NCBI GenBank assembly: GCA_950106755.1
Contig: OX467091.1
Span: forward strand, 18,927,538-18,991,537
Direction: 5' to 3'
DNA length: 64,000 bases
From: Climacium dendroides
Taxonomy: Eukaryota > Streptophyta > Bryopsida > Hypnales > Climaciaceae
Part shown: positions 1 to 13,246 of the stretch, piece after piece
Layout: the number at the start of each line of letters is the position of its first letter
Position numbering within the stretch: position 1 is the stretch's first letter
The notes under the pieces: generated by a model
Told to the model about the DNA's origin: nothing
Seen by the model: only the letters and a program-made list of their open reading frames with translations
Databases searched by the model: none
Position numbers and translations under genes: made by a program

Positions 1-720
1 CCCCGTCCACCCACCCCGTCCGCCGGGTTCTATGACCGTTGGCACTAATATCCAGCGGTTACTTCTAAGCATAGAACATTCAGCAAGTTAGGAGTATAAG
101 AGCAAGGAAGAAAGCATTTGTAAGCACTTCTGAGAAATTGAACGCTAAGATTTCCAAGGGCTAGGAGCTGCAATTTTTGTGTCCCTTGCTTGGTAATGCA
201 TAGTTCAGTGGACAGGGTTTTTTTGGTTTCCAAGGCTTTGCTTACAGATTTTATTTGATACATGTGACATGGTGATTTGAACCTAAATATTTGAAACTGA
301 AGACAAGATTGGAACTTGAATGGAGCTTTTCACAATGAGTAAGGATTTTTCCAGTTGGTATATTGTTCCATCAAGCAGTAAAGTATATTGTTCCATCAAG
401 AACATTTACAGAATTTGGTGCTCAAATGCTTATGATTTAGAGAAATGAATAGCTAAGATTTATTAGTTTCTCGGAGCATTTCTTAGTAGTACAAGCTTGC
501 CAATTTATCTTGAAAAAATTAATCAAACTATCATTTGGGGGGGATTTTGTCCCAAGTGATATTGAAGAAATCTTCATTGTGTGATTTTTTGTTCTCAATT
601 TCAAGTGTATAGCACGTAAAAATTTCTGAAGCGCCAAAACTCACAAATATGTAAAAAGAACCCTAAAACAAAATGAAAACCATGCAAAATTGCAAAATGC
701 AAACCCTCACTCACTCACTG
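1..720. other. Window start: CCGTCC remnant, then AT-rich sequence without genes
   Basis: Bases 1-45 continue the CCGTCC-type minisatellite seen at 721-990. The rest is AT-rich with short unsupported open frames and no recognisable product. Confidence 0.5.
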
Positions 721-990
721 CCTAAAACCCTTGAACCGTTTGCCTGTCCGCCCATCCATCCACCCATCTGCCCGCCTGTCCACCCGCCTGCCCGTCCGCC
801 AGTCTGACCGCCCCGTCCGCTCGTCCGTCCGCCCCGTCTGCCAATCCGTCCGACCCCCGTCCACCCGACCACAGGACGGCGATTGGGGACCGTCTGTCTG
901 CGTCCACAGCGTTCACTGGGTCCGGGCGTGTAGACGTCCGATTTCGGACACAATTTCGCCGTGGACGCACGTCCACAACAACCCTGATCA
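721..990. repeat. GC-rich CCGTCC minisatellite
   Basis: Degenerate CCGTCCGCCCG / CCATCCACCCA units fill 730-870, followed by a GC-rich unique stretch to 990. The same motif opens the window (1-45). Long open frames on both strands here are repeat translations (PSVRPSV, GGRTGGRAGG types) and are not taken as genes. The GC content is far above the surroundings. Confidence 0.8.
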
Positions 991-3900
991 AAAAGCAATT
1001 TGTTGTGATTAATATTGAAAAGATGATCTAGTGGTTGCATTTAATGACACTATCCTCCATATGAGGTACCAACCACCAAATATACTAATGTTTTGTTTTG
1101 TTTGGTGACCCATTGATGATGCTCTAAGAATCAACGATTTCAATAAAATTAGCAAGGTGGATAGTTGATTGAGAGGGAAAATTCTTGAAGTAAGTTAGGT
1201 TTAAGTCTAACTGATGCTTAGCCAATTGCAAAAATATTGAATTACAATTTGGTAGCCTACAAAATGTATAGAGTGACATGGTTCATTGAAGCAAATAGTA
1301 AAAAAAAAATAATTGTGATCTATTACAGGTATTGTTATAAAATTTGACCTAAAGAAATTTGTTTTTGTAATTTTCTTTAATTAGTTGTTTGATTTCAAAT
1401 GACTTCCATTCATTGGCTTAATAGTCTTATGGTCATATTAGTAATGGTTGGTGTGTTTCATAGTTCCAAATAGGTTTCAGTCATTTGCTCCAAAAGGTGT
1501 TAATCACTTGAAAATGTGTCAAACAACAACAATGTACAAGGCAACTCAAATTTGAAGCTCTATTGTGAAAAATAATAATCATGTTGAAACACATAAATAT
1601 GAAAGGAAATAATATCTTACTAATAGGCTTTAAATTTGAGTTACCAATAGGGACAATTAAAACCATAGGTTGTCTATAGTGAGGCCTAAAAAAATCATAA
1701 AAAACTAAAATCATGAAACACTTGGAAATCATGCACTAGCCCCCAAGTTTGTCTAGATACTTGGAAATCTAAACGCATTGAGTGTAGACTTGAATTAAAA
1801 GTTGCCCACCATCAAAGGCCATTCACCATGACATCCACCTATTTGAACATCCACTTGCCAAGGGGATCCACCACCACACGTCAATTTATCGTTAGTTTCT
1901 CAAGTTTTAACCATTTTTCTTGCCTTTTTGTCCCCTTTTGTATTTTTTTTATCAAAATATTTAGATCATTTTGTATACCATTTTAATCCACATTGTCACA
2001 TCCCTATCTCTTTGGGGTCACAACTCTTCACTCCTTTTTGGAGCCTTAATGAGTTTTGGTGATTCAATGTTGGTGATGTAACTTCACCACTAGGTCCAAG
2101 GCACCATGGGATACTTGTGTGTGTTCCATGGCACTGGTTGGATGGAGGCCCGCTCCTTGTTAGACCATTTTCAATGTGTCCCGAGTTGTAAGTTCTGATT
2201 AGTCCCAATGGAAAAGTAGGAAATACACAATGGACCTAGTAGAGAGTGGGTGACATTCAAGGGTGGTTAGTACCAGTGGGAAGTAGTGCCTTCACCGAAT
2301 GTTTGAACATCAATAGAAGTTCTGCCAAGTGACATGTCTAGTGTCATATGCAGAGTGTGTATTAGCAATTCCAAGGGTTGGGACTTAGCAACATGAATTG
2401 AAAATGGGAATTAATGTTGTAGGTGCATGGCATGTGTAGTATTAATGAGTTGTGATCCAAGTGATACTAGAAGTGAAGCATGGTGAGTCCATTAAGTTAT
2501 AAAGGGCCTCTAGAGATTGTTTGGAGTTGTAAGGTGTTTCTAGGGTCGCGACACAAGTTATTTATTGAGTACACTATAGTTGTTGGTCTACATCCATTTG
2601 ATAAGATGTTTGTACCTAGTCAAACTTTTTTTGGACATGATTTATTTGCAAGACACTAGAATATCACATCTTTATCAACTCAAGATTTATTTGAAACTTT
2701 TCGGACACAATAAATAAAATATAGAAGAACAAGACTTGAAATAAGAGTGTCCTTGACTCTTTGGCAAAGGAGACTGAACACTTGAAACCATGAGTACAAT
2801 GTATTGCATTTTAAAACTATTTTTTACAAACTTATACTTTAATGCATCATTTTAGCTATGTGAAAATAAAAATGACAAGAATTAAAAACCTCCACCTCCC
2901 TCACAATGTACATGTCTCTATTACATTATGCATGAACCTACATAAAGTGAGTCATGTATGACTTGATTACCAACCATTACCTAAGAGAATCTAAGATGGA
3001 ACTTGAGTCCACGATGGTAACAATATACTTTCATTATGAAGGGACAACTCCAAAATTACTCCCCAATGTAATTGGTATTAGTCTCTCCTTATTTCTAGGC
3101 TTGCTATTCTCCTTTCCAAACCCAACAAATTAGCAAAATATGAAGGGCATGCAACTTGGCTCACAATAGGAAGATTTATAATTGTCATACCTTTCCAAGC
3201 ATTGTTATGTGTGCCAATAAATTGTACCTTCTTTTTTACGTAAAAAAACATTTTCTAAAGTTGAATCTTTTCCTCACCTTTTTCTAATTCAAAAAATTCC
3301 ATTTGAAGTTTGAATTACTGAATTTATATTAGAATAATTTTTTTAAAGTCATTGGAATGGAATGAGGTTTATGCCCTTCCACTAGAAAAGTCAATATTGT
3401 CCTTATTTTTGATCCACTCTTTTTAGGTTCAAAATTAACTTTCTAGCTTCAATAACTCCTTGGGACCTATTGTTTGATACAATGCCTATTTTTTTTCCAT
3501 GTTCCTTACAATTAGCTTCATCTCACTTTTGTGGAATCTTGTAGAGGGTGTTGATTCACCAACAATATAGCAGCATCTTGTAGAGAGTTGCTTTTCCCGC
3601 AAGCCCTTTGATGCAATGACATTTCCCTACTTGATTATTGGCCTACCAACAAGGCAACAACTTGTAAAAATATTGCAACATACCATCAAAGTAGCAAAGG
3701 GTAGAACATATTGCACAATGAATGGACCACTATGACCATTTCCACATTTGGCAACTCCTTTGGGTGATTAAATTTGGTCTATTGGCATGTAAGCTAAGAG
3801 ACCATTTCTTTGCCCACTATTGCTTGCTCTTTTCAATTAATTAGTTTAAGAATTTTTTTTCTTTTGTTGACTTGTGGGCTTGTGGTCCTTTGTCTTGCAT

Positions 3901-5390
3901 CCTCTCTTTAATTAGCTCTTCTATGTTCTACAATTCTCTACTTTATTGCTTTTACTTGGACACATTCTGGGTGAATTGTACACCAAGGACTTTTCTTTTG
4001 CATGAATCTTGCCTTGTTGTGCCAAATTGTGGCCTTGAGTATTTGTTGCAATGCCCCTAGTGATGGTGGTTAAAATCACTAATCCACTATCTCATGGCAA
4101 TGTATACGTTTTTTAAGCATTCCACAAGTGTGAGTGCCCATTTGGTCACTCATGACTCAATAATTGTTATTTTTGAATTTTATTAGTTTTGAGTGTAGTT
4201 TTATATATAAAAAGACCAAAAAAGAGTAAATAACCGAAATGGAGATGTCATATACCAATATGGCAATTGGTCCTAAATGGAGCATTTTCTTCTATTTGCA
4301 ACCAAATCCTACATGTAGATAGGGTAGAAATCCAAAAATTGTACAAAACAACCATGTTTAGTAGAAATTGCCCAACTTGTCTGAACCTGCCTTTTAGTAA
4401 CAAATCCTAACCAAATTGGTCCAAGGGAACTATGTAAGAATTCTAGTATAGATTCCCAAAGAGAGGTTTCAGTTTTCCCATTCCATCGGCAAAACAGTAG
4501 AAACTCCAATTGTTAGCCTACAAGTGAAGAAAACTCAAGACGGAGCAGAGGAGGGCATCTACAACCTAAGTATGGTGATTTGAAGTGGGAATCATGCCAG
4601 GAGTTCAATAGAGCAATCAGCTTGCCAAGATTCCCTTCCATCTGGAAGATTCCCTATTCACCAGAATTTAAAGGAAATAGCGGGATTTGTATTCTTTTTC
4701 CACATGTGAAAAATAAGAATTTAAGGTTGCACATCTCTTGAGGAACTCCATGAGAGGTTCCCCAAAAAGTCTCGGTTTTTCTGATCTTCTAAAGATCTTT
4801 TTCCGAGCAGTCAACCGCCCAAATCCAAGATGGTAAATTTATAGAATTTACCATGGATGCGGTAAAATCTCACTAAAAATTAGGTTAGCTTTTTTTATGT
4901 TAATAACATGCTTCAACAAGTTTCAAGACATTTTGATAGCCAGAAGACTTACAACTAGAAAGATCCTCCCCGAATCGACAATTTCAAATATTACGGAGGA
5001 ATTGATCGGCGTATCGGGGGCATACGGAATCGGAATGGGACCCGAATTAGGTCTTTTCTTATTCCCCCAAGCCTACTTGAGACCCTAGTCTAGTTACTTT
5101 CTTCAGAAAAGTCAACCTCTAAAAGTTGGGTTTTTACCCCTTTTTGGTTTTCAGTTGGCGCTAGCTTTAGGTGGTTTTTTGACGGATGAAAAAGAGTTGG
5201 GGAGTTTCTTTAAATTAAAAATGGCCTTCTGAAGCCAATGGCACAATCCGTTTGTGATTTGGAGCATTTCTCCAAAAGTTACAATTTTGGACCAACGTAG
5301 AAAGTTAAAAAGATTAGAATTAGGATGAAAATCTAAAGGGATAGGATTGCTTGGAGTGCACTCCAAGTCTTCTTTGATTTTAGGGACCTG
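991..5390. other. Intergenic, no recognised gene
   Basis: AT-rich sequence with scattered stop codons in all frames. The longest open frames (60-85 codons) resemble no family I know. No terminal repeats or RNA genes were seen. Confidence 0.5.
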
Positions 5391-5397
5391 GGGAAGG

Positions 5398-5430
5398 TAT
5401 ATAAGGCCTCCCCTCCTCACTCTCTCTATC
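5398..5430 (+). promoter_or_regulatory. Promoter-like TATA box and CT-rich leader
   Basis: TATATAAGG at 5398-5406 is followed directly by a CCTCCCCTCCTCACTCTCTC-type leader, the layout of many plant and LTR promoters. No ORF of substance follows on the plus strand; tandem repeats do. It could be the promoter of a decayed LTR element. No primer-binding site or second LTR was found. Confidence 0.4.
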
Positions 5431-5473
5431 TCTCTTGTAGTCTCATGGTCTTCTAAGTTTGGGCCCTTTGGGC

Positions 5474-5815
5474 CATAGTTTGTGTTTCTTCTTTGTGTCA
5501 TTTGGAGAAGTTTTGGTTGGAACAAAACTCTCAAAGTCTAGTTGTGTACTAGTTTGGATCATAGTTTGTGTTTCTTCTTTGTGTCATTTGGAGAAGTTTT
5601 GGTTGGAACAAAACTCTCAAAGTCTAATTGTGTACTAGTTTGTAGATCATGTCTTAAAATTTGAGGTTAATCCCTCAATACGGCAGAGCTTTGACTTCAA
5701 GTCCTAAGATTGTTGTAGAACTTTGATGATTTTCTAAAAGACGGCGGAGCTTTGACTTCAAGTCTTAGGATTGTTATAAAAATTTAATGATTTTCTAAAA
5801 GACGGCGAAGCTTTT
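5474..5815 (+). repeat. Two consecutive tandem repeats, 96 bp and 61 bp
   Basis: A unit starting CATAGTTTGTGTTTCTTCTT is repeated at 5474 and 5570 with almost no change (96-bp period). It is followed by a 61-bp unit (CGGC(A/G)GAGCTTTGACTTCAAG) at 5681, 5742 and 5803. Both lie downstream of the TATA motif at 5398. Confidence 0.85.
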
Positions 5816-7147
5816 GCCTTATCATTAATCTCAAGTGTCTCCCTTTTTATTAGTTTTTTAGGAACTAAAGTTTAGGATTGAACAAGAATTATTTTGCAAG
5901 TGTAGGACATTTAGGACACTTAGGACACTTAGAAAGATCCATTGCTTGGAAGGCACAATAGACTGACGTTAGAACACCTATAGGATAAAACTAACTAAAA
6001 GAACCTGGTTGTGTTTGCTGATTTACCAAGGGTGGATAAAAAAGCGCTCACAACAAGCTAAATCATTTATGATATATTTATGTGTGTTTTATTACTATAA
6101 AAAAATCTTCTTAAAGTACCTAGTCTTTGTTTTTTAATTTTTATTAGCAAAGCAAAAAAATCTCCCCAATGTGGCTCTACCTGTAGTATTTCTTGTGATG
6201 TAGACCTTGGTGTTCTTGCTTTGCACACATCAATAATACTACTTGGAGCTTTGAACCTCTTGGACTTTCTTACAAGCTCTTCCACTTAATTTACTCCTAG
6301 TCCCACTTATATGCGAAGGGCATGCTAATATGTGTGAAAATATGCACTTATGTAAAAAGAATTTTCAAAATGTGTAAAACTTGCACTAAAGTCACAAAAA
6401 CTCAAAGATAGTTGAAAAGCAAGAAACCAATAGTAGATTGCTTGTGCTCTTGTAGTGATGCACAAGCAAATAGTGGATGGAAATTAATAAAGTAGATAGG
6501 CATACAATGAAAGGGTTTGTTAAATAAAGTAGATAGTAGACAACAAGACAATTATTTATCCAATTTGGATAAATTTCAAAATTTTGATAATATAGAATAT
6601 TTTCAAGGTCATATTTGCATCAAACTTGTTCGAAGTTTCAAACACATATGACTAGAAGTCTAACACTTAAACAACCTTGCATGGCTGAAACTACTATTAA
6701 TATATCACATGCAATATGAATGATCTATTCATTTCAATTTTTAAATACATAATATATTTGTGAGTTTTACTAATATCAACATAAATTTAAAATAGATTTT
6801 TTCTCAAAATTTAAGGTTTTGTCTTTCTAATTTTAACAAAAATATTCCATCAAAGCTCAAGCCACCCCATTCGTTGTGACATCCAACACTTTGGATTTGC
6901 TCACATTTTTTAGATCCCTAGCCCCCTTGGTCTCTATTTAATAGCTTTGCCATTCCCCAACCACATGATAACATATCTTGCAACTTTCATCTCTACTATC
7001 TATAAAAATATCTCTCAAAGTGTAGTGTAAATTTGTTTCTCTTCAATTTTTTGCAAACATAAGAAAATTCTCTACTATGACTGATAGCTTTGCAGTCACT
7101 TCTTGAACCTACGCACACCCTCCCATAAGCCACTTGCAAGCTCAACG

Positions 7148-7330
7148 GTGCTAATATGTGAGCAAGAACATGTGAGCTTTGAGCATATAGAGAGAGAGAG
7201 AGAGATATTACAACCATTGGAGGTGCTTATAATGTAAACACCTACAATATAGGTACCTACATCATAGTTGCACTATAATCACAAAAGGTTTCTATAATAT
7301 AGATACCTATAATATTGGTGTATAACTCCA
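7148..7330. repeat. Truncated copy of a TIR element with TATAATATAGG interior
   Basis: This starts GGTGCTAATATGTGAGCAAG and contains GAACATGTGAGCTTTGAG, a (GA)n run, ACAACCATTGGAGGTGCTTA and repeated CCTA(C/T)AATATAGGTACC-type motifs. It is co-linear with 10371-10580. No matching right terminus was found, so this copy is truncated. Confidence 0.6.
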
Positions 7331-10300
7331 AAAAAATTATTAATTTCCTATGACACATTTGGATATATTATGGTGCATGTATTTTGGCTTCACCTAGATT
7401 GGTGAGGCATGAATGAACTCTATCTTCCATCGAGATAGGATCCATCTTGCATGGTCTAGATTCTATGACACTCATATTCTTGATGGTGTAAGTCTGAGAG
7501 TGCTTCTATTTACTTGTATTGTTTGACTTTTCATTGTGATGCCATGGGCTCATGGCATATTGTATTGGCATTCTATATGTTTCCAGTTTTTGCATTTTAT
7601 CAATGCTTGGAAAATAGACTAAATTCCATGGTAACTATGCAAGCATTCATGCTTGTTGTAGCCTAGGATGCCATCAAGTTGCTTTCAAACCCAACATTAT
7701 TATCTTCAAAGTTGTCTTAGAGCCATTAAGAGAAGAAACATCCTTTAATGATGGCAAGAATCTAAAGTGCTATGCAGTAGAGGATCTTCAAGACAATAGC
7801 AACATGCTTCCTTCAAATATTGAACTTAGTCACATTTGGATATATGTCTAATTGTTTGTTCTAGTATTTAATTTTGACACTATAAGAACCCCGTATTTTT
7901 CTTGGTGTCAAGACAAAAATACACAATGTTCAACCTAGAACAAAGCATGTCTAAGAAAACATCACAATGTCCATAAAGTAGATGCCACAAAAATTTAGAT
8001 TTTTGTAAATGTTGGAGATAACGGGGCCAGGGTTTCAGTAAAAACAAGTTGATGTTGTTTCTAATGTTAACGTTTAATTAGACATGACTAAAGACATGTG
8101 CATGTTTTTTGAATTGTCCGGAAAAACATGGATTGCCACACGAGCAAGGAGACCCATTTGACCATGGATAAATTAGAGAAAGTTACTAGGATTTGGGATT
8201 AAATTCTTGACCAAGTTGAAAAAAAGGGAAGGACACCTACGGTCCAAACTTTTTGAAAAATTTGATGACATGGAAGGTGATGTGCCATTTGATGTGTAAA
8301 TTGTCTAACATGGAAATCACTAGTTATAATGTGGCATGCCATCTCATCATTAGTGATTGTATTTACAAATATTCAATAATGTCCACAAAGACATCCATCA
8401 TAGATGTCAAGAAATTGTGTTTGACATTATTGGAATCGACATCATCTGCAAGTGCGTAGAAATGTCACCTTCTAACAAAAGACATGACATTATTTGTTTG
8501 ATATGATACTACTATTGAAGACTAAATATTTGTATTAATATTTCCTTTTCTTCAAAAATGATGCATTTGAGTTTTGTCATTTGTTCTAGTACCAAAGCAA
8601 ATCATTTATCTAATTTTAAAAATAAAGAATTGAAATGGGGCAAACCAAAACCCTACCAAGCTATATTAAAATAGTTATTGCTTGAATGATGAAAGCACAT
8701 TTACTGATTTTTAGACAAAAGTAGGTTTGTTGCAAAGTAGTTTTTTGTAAGTTTTTTTTAATGTGGAATATCCCTCTTGAGGGTAAAGAAGAGGATCTTA
8801 GTAGCAAAGAAAGTAAAGATAGTTACTTTTGCATTGGTGCTTGTAACTCAATCAATTTTTAGGACTATTTTGAATGTAAGTATCAATGTTTATGCTATTT
8901 AGTAAGATTGTGTTCCTTCAATTATTTGTGATTTGCACAAGACTAGTTGGTGCATGTTGTTTGTTCTTAATATGCAAAAAGTGTTTATGGCTCATCAAAA
9001 AATATAAGTCTTTTGGTTTATTTGAAATTAATGCTAGCAATTGCATTGTGGGTTGTCTTATTTAAATACTAGTATCCAACTCTTTTGTTTGTTATGGGAA
9101 AGAATAAAAAATGTGAGTAGAGATGGGATTGGAACATCTTTGTTATCCATTGTTAAAAGCAACAAATGGCTAGTGATGGGTATATTATGATCTCCATAAT
9201 AAAAGGGCTCAAATTAAACTACTACAAGACCTTTGTGGCACTCACCTTGACCTCAAAAGTATTGTAAAGAGATTGGTCTTGCATAGGCTAGATGCCTCAA
9301 TCCTCCAAGAATATTGAGAGCTCCTTGATTTGTTGAATAATATAGTTTTTTGCAAATACTTGGCTAAGGCTTAATATTGAATAATATAATTTCTTGCAAA
9401 TATTTTTTTATCCTCGATCCTACTTTGTGAAACAATGACCCTAGATGTTCAAGGGTATAAGTAGGAGAAGTGAATATCACACATGTCTCATTGCTTGTTA
9501 TCTATTATTATTTTGATAGTCACATCTAGCAATTTGTTGGACATTCATATTGAGGCTTGTAGTAGCTTAATTTGTAATGATTCTTATCTGAACTAGTAGA
9601 CAATAGGGCTTGAATCAATCAACTTTTAGTTGCTCAAAACAGGTTTAATATGAATCATTTTAACAAACTTTGTATTGCTTTAGATGGCTCTCTTAGAGAA
9701 AAACTATTGAACTATTGATATCTTGAAATGGAACTATGCAAATTGTTGGGCCACTACGGGTGTTCAATGTCTTTGAAAAGCCCTTGGGGAGTGTTTGTGC
9801 ATGAAGCAAGTTTCACAATGTTTTGATTGAAAAAACAAGAGATATTGATTTTTGAAGCTTTTTTTGCATTGAAAATTAGAAAATTGGTAATGATTGATGA
9901 GCTATAGAACACTTCAACCACCCCATCATTGCATCAATACTTTTATTTTTTCCTAGAATTTGTTGTCAAGTTTAAGTTAGTAGAGCTCTTATAGCAATTG
10001 AATAGCCCATACCAATATTGTTCAATTCATACTAGAACTATTTAGAATAGAAATACAATAAGCTAAGTTGAATATTTGCTGATTGGATTGCAAATGCAAG
10101 CACTTGGACAGGGAATATGTTCAACTAGTTAGACAAGCTAAGAAATAGCAACAATGTTGAAAAACTCAAGTTGAGCTATTATTCTAATAAAAAGTTTAGT
10201 GCTACAAAATGTTGGCTAGAGTTTCTGCAAATGCTATTTTGTTGCATTATTTATGCTATTCCAAACTATGCGAATACTATAGTTGCCACTAGAAAGAAGA

Positions 10301-10367
10301 ACAATAAGGCCAATATGCAACCAAATTTATAGTTTAGCTAATGATTGTAGATTCTTGAACAACACTG

Positions 10368-10615
10368 CTAGTATGTGAGTATGAACATGTGAATATGTGA
10401 GCTTTGAGTGCATATATATGTAGATATACTACAACCATTAAAGGTGCTTATAATGTAATATCTATAATATAGGTACCTACATCATAATTGCATTATAATT
10501 ATAGAAGTTTTTTATAATATAGACACCTGTAATATAGGCGTATAGTCTTTTAGGCTCATAGACTCATCCTTCTAAACTCACATAATAGCAACCCTTATTG
10601 CATCCTCACTAATTT
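10368..10615. mobile_element. TIR element with TATAATATAGG interior
   Basis: Left end CTGCTAGTATGTGAGTATG; the right end read inward is GTTGCTATTATGTGAGTTT. The interior holds ACAACCATTAAAGGTGCTTA and repeated TATAATATAGGTACCTACAT-type motifs, co-linear with the 7.15-kb copy. Probably a non-autonomous DNA element; superfamily not assigned because no target duplication is clear. Confidence 0.55.
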
Positions 10616-10722
10616 TACAAATTTTTTGTTTTGTTTTTGGGATGGACACAAGTGAAGTTCACTACATCTAGAAGTATTTTTGAAGTTCTTCAAAAAATTA
10701 TATACTACTTTCTTGTGTACTA

Positions 10723-10992
10723 ATTACAAAAGTTCTGAGGCCTCCAAAGGGCTGCCAGTTTGGCACAGCTATGGTACATTTAGGGAATTTAAAAAAAAAA
10801 ATTATTTTTGATATTTTAAAATTAGAAATCTGATGTGGCACAATTAGTTCCACGTCAGTGCCACATCATCTCCATGCCAGATTGATTTTTTTTAATATTT
10901 TAATATTTTAATAATTTTTTTATTTTTCCTATAACTACACCTGAGGGGGGTGCCGAAAATCAAAAGTTTGGAAGCCTCAGAACTTTTGTAAT
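10723..10992. mobile_element. MITE-like element with 26-bp terminal inverted repeats
   Basis: The 270-bp element begins ATTACAAAAGTTCTGAGGC and ends with the reverse complement, 25 of 26 positions matching (one C/T change in the CCTCC segment). The interior is AT-rich with a GATGTGGCAC...GTGCCACATC inverted segment. The target duplication is not clear. The GATGTGGCAC core also appears near 48930. Confidence 0.7.
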
Positions 10993-11407
10993 GCTAGATG
11001 TTTAAGTCTTATACTTAAAGTAGATAGATAGTAAGATGCTTTGTGCAAACTATGGAGTATTATAATTCCATCTTGGAGAGATTGGAGAAATTTGTGTTTT
11101 GTTTGGCAAAAAATGACTCATGTATTTTGCAACTTGCATATATCTTGTTTTAGATCAAATTTCTCATTCTTGGAAAGTTAAAGATGACATGCATGGATAT
11201 AAGTTAGGACTAGATCTATTATGATTTAAGGTTTAAATTCTACATGAATAGACAAAATTGGATTAGTGTTTTAGAAAAATTATTTTTCAAATTTTTTTGG
11301 CACACTATTTTAATATGTCAAACAATTTTTTATAAAAAAATATAATGCAAAATTTGATATCACATATGATATTAAACATTAGTGCTACAAATAATTTAAA
11401 TGAATAA

Positions 11408-11860
11408 GAAGGGAGATTTAAGAAGGAATTGACCATCACTCTAGTGTGACTAGTAACAATTACAAATGAAATACTAATGGTTGTATCAACAATTCAAGGC
11501 AAATGGATATGAAAGGAGATTTAGGAGGGATTGGCAATCACTTTGGTAACAATTACAAACAACATACTAATGGTTGTAACATGGATATGAAAGGATATGA
11601 TTATAAACAACATATTGATGGTTGTAGTATGGATATGAAAGGAGATTCAAAGGAGATTCAATATGTGAAAGGAGATGTGCAAAGGATTGGCCATCACTTT
11701 GGTGGCAATTACAAATACTATGTGGCAATTACAAATACTATATTAATATTGTACTAATGATTGTAGCATGGATATGAAAGGAGATTTAGAATATGAAAGG
11801 AGATGTAAGAAGGATTGGCCATCACACAAACACCATATTAATGGTTGTAGGAGCAACATG
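11408..11860 (+). repeat. Degenerate minisatellite with partly coding units
   Basis: Imperfect units of GGATATGAAAGGAGATTTAG, GGATTGGCCATCACTTTGGT, AATTACAAACAACATACTAA and TGGTTGTAACAT are shuffled through about 450 bp. One frame (11503-11757, ATG start) stays open for 84 codons with repeats of MDMKGD, IGHHFGGNYK and NYKQH. I do not recognise the peptide; the repeat continues outside the open frame, so the frame is probably incidental. Confidence 0.65.
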
Positions 11861-12406
11861 GCATATTAGTAGAACTATGAAAAATGATGAAGATTTTGAA
11901 ATTTCAATATTTGAACATTTCCAACTAAGTTGCTATTTTTAATAGTTTATATTTTTGACAATTTTTTGATTGGGATTATACATGTTGGGCCTTCAACTTT
12001 ATATTTTAGATTTGACATGCAAAAAGAGAGCTGATTGATTTTCATAGTTTTAACACCTTAATGATCAAACATTATAATCTTTCAATCCATAAGTGATATT
12101 GTTGTGTTTTCTTTTCCTATGTGATCTCTAACATGTCTAATTTTGAATTTGTATAGTTACAATTCCAAAAAAATTGATACAACTTATCAAAATTTTGACA
12201 TTTTGTTCAATTTAGACCAAATTTGAATAAGCTCAAAATAAGCCTTGGACATTTAGGGGTTAAAATTATACAATAATTTGAATTCCTTTTATACACTATC
12301 TACCATTTCATAGAGAACCTTTGGAAGATAGTCAAAGAGTTTTTACATTTGGGTGAGAAACAAGCAAAAAATCATACAAGCAATTCAAGTAATGTGAAAA
12401 TATGTA

Positions 12407-12571
12407 TCTCTAAAGTAATTGTAAAGGTTCATTTCTTATATGTACCATTGAAAACAAATTATAATTATCTCTAAAGCAATTGTGAAGGTTCATTTCTTAT
12501 ATGTACCATTGAAAACAAATTATAATTATCTCTAAAGCAATTGTGAAGGTTCATTTCTTATATGTACCATT
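12407..12571. repeat. 61-bp tandem repeat, about 2.7 copies
   Basis: Units begin TCTCTAAAG(C/T)AATTGT(G/A)AAG at 12407, 12468 and 12529; copies 2 and 3 are essentially identical. Confidence 0.9.
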
Positions 12572-12800
12572 TGTAATCTTCAAAAATGTTGGCTAACACT
12601 AAAGAGTACATAGTGTATACAAAACATCAAACTCTTTGTATAATTTTCAATTATATATGTGTAATGATGATAAAGTAGACTTCATTGTGATTTCAACACA
12701 ATTCAAAATTCAAAATTCCAATAATTTATGATCTCACATGGGCTTCCCAAAGTTCTCCTAATCTCAGGTGTACTGTACATGTACGTTAGCCCAATCACTA

Positions 12801-12900
12801 GAGAAAAGACTTCATTCAGTAATTAGTATCTCTGGAGAAAAGACTTCATTCAGTAATTAGTATTTCTAGAGAAAAGACTTCATTCAGTAATTAGTATCTC
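12801..12900. repeat. 34-bp tandem repeat, 3 copies, downstream of HIRA
   Basis: GAGAAAAGACTTCATTCAGT plus AATTAGTAT(C/T)TCT(G/A) is repeated at 12801, 12835 and 12869. It lies about 350-450 bp past the HIRA stop and might be in, or just beyond, the 3'UTR. Confidence 0.9.
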
Positions 12901-13246
12901 ATCATTTCTAACCGAAAGGATTCATGCACAATGCTAGTCACCAGAATCACTACATTGTGACCAAAGACCAAATACAGATACCACAAAAGAAACGCATACA
13001 CATGAAACGAAGTCAGTGAGGACGTAAGAGTAATTTCTTCCTATTGTCAACAAAGAGTCAAAACACTTGCGCAAGCCAACGAACAAGCTCATGCCACCCT
13101 ACGGAGTTCTCTACTAACTACCATAACCTCCCTACCATGTTACATCATGCATTTTATACAGCAGTTTCCAAAATTTCCAATGCTAAATGACAAAAAAAGC
13201 GTGACAACGAGGGTCACCAGTGTGAATCGAATCCAGTCTAAATCAA
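12901..13246 (-). other. HIRA 3' flank, probable 3'UTR
   Basis: This stretch is of higher complexity and GC than the DNA beyond it, fitting a 3' untranslated region of the minus-strand HIRA gene. No clear AATAAA signal was found. Confidence 0.4.

Larger units (their letters stand above)
5816..11400. other. Intergenic AT-rich DNA apart from listed repeats
   Basis: No ORF with family resemblance. Contains a (GA)n run near 7190, the 7.15- and 10.4-kb TIR elements and the 10.7-kb MITE. No other structure supported. Confidence 0.5.

Noticed and set aside
731..1040. Frames rich in RPSVRPS or GGRTGGRAGG
   Set aside because: Translations of the CCGTCC minisatellite on either strand, no independent support.
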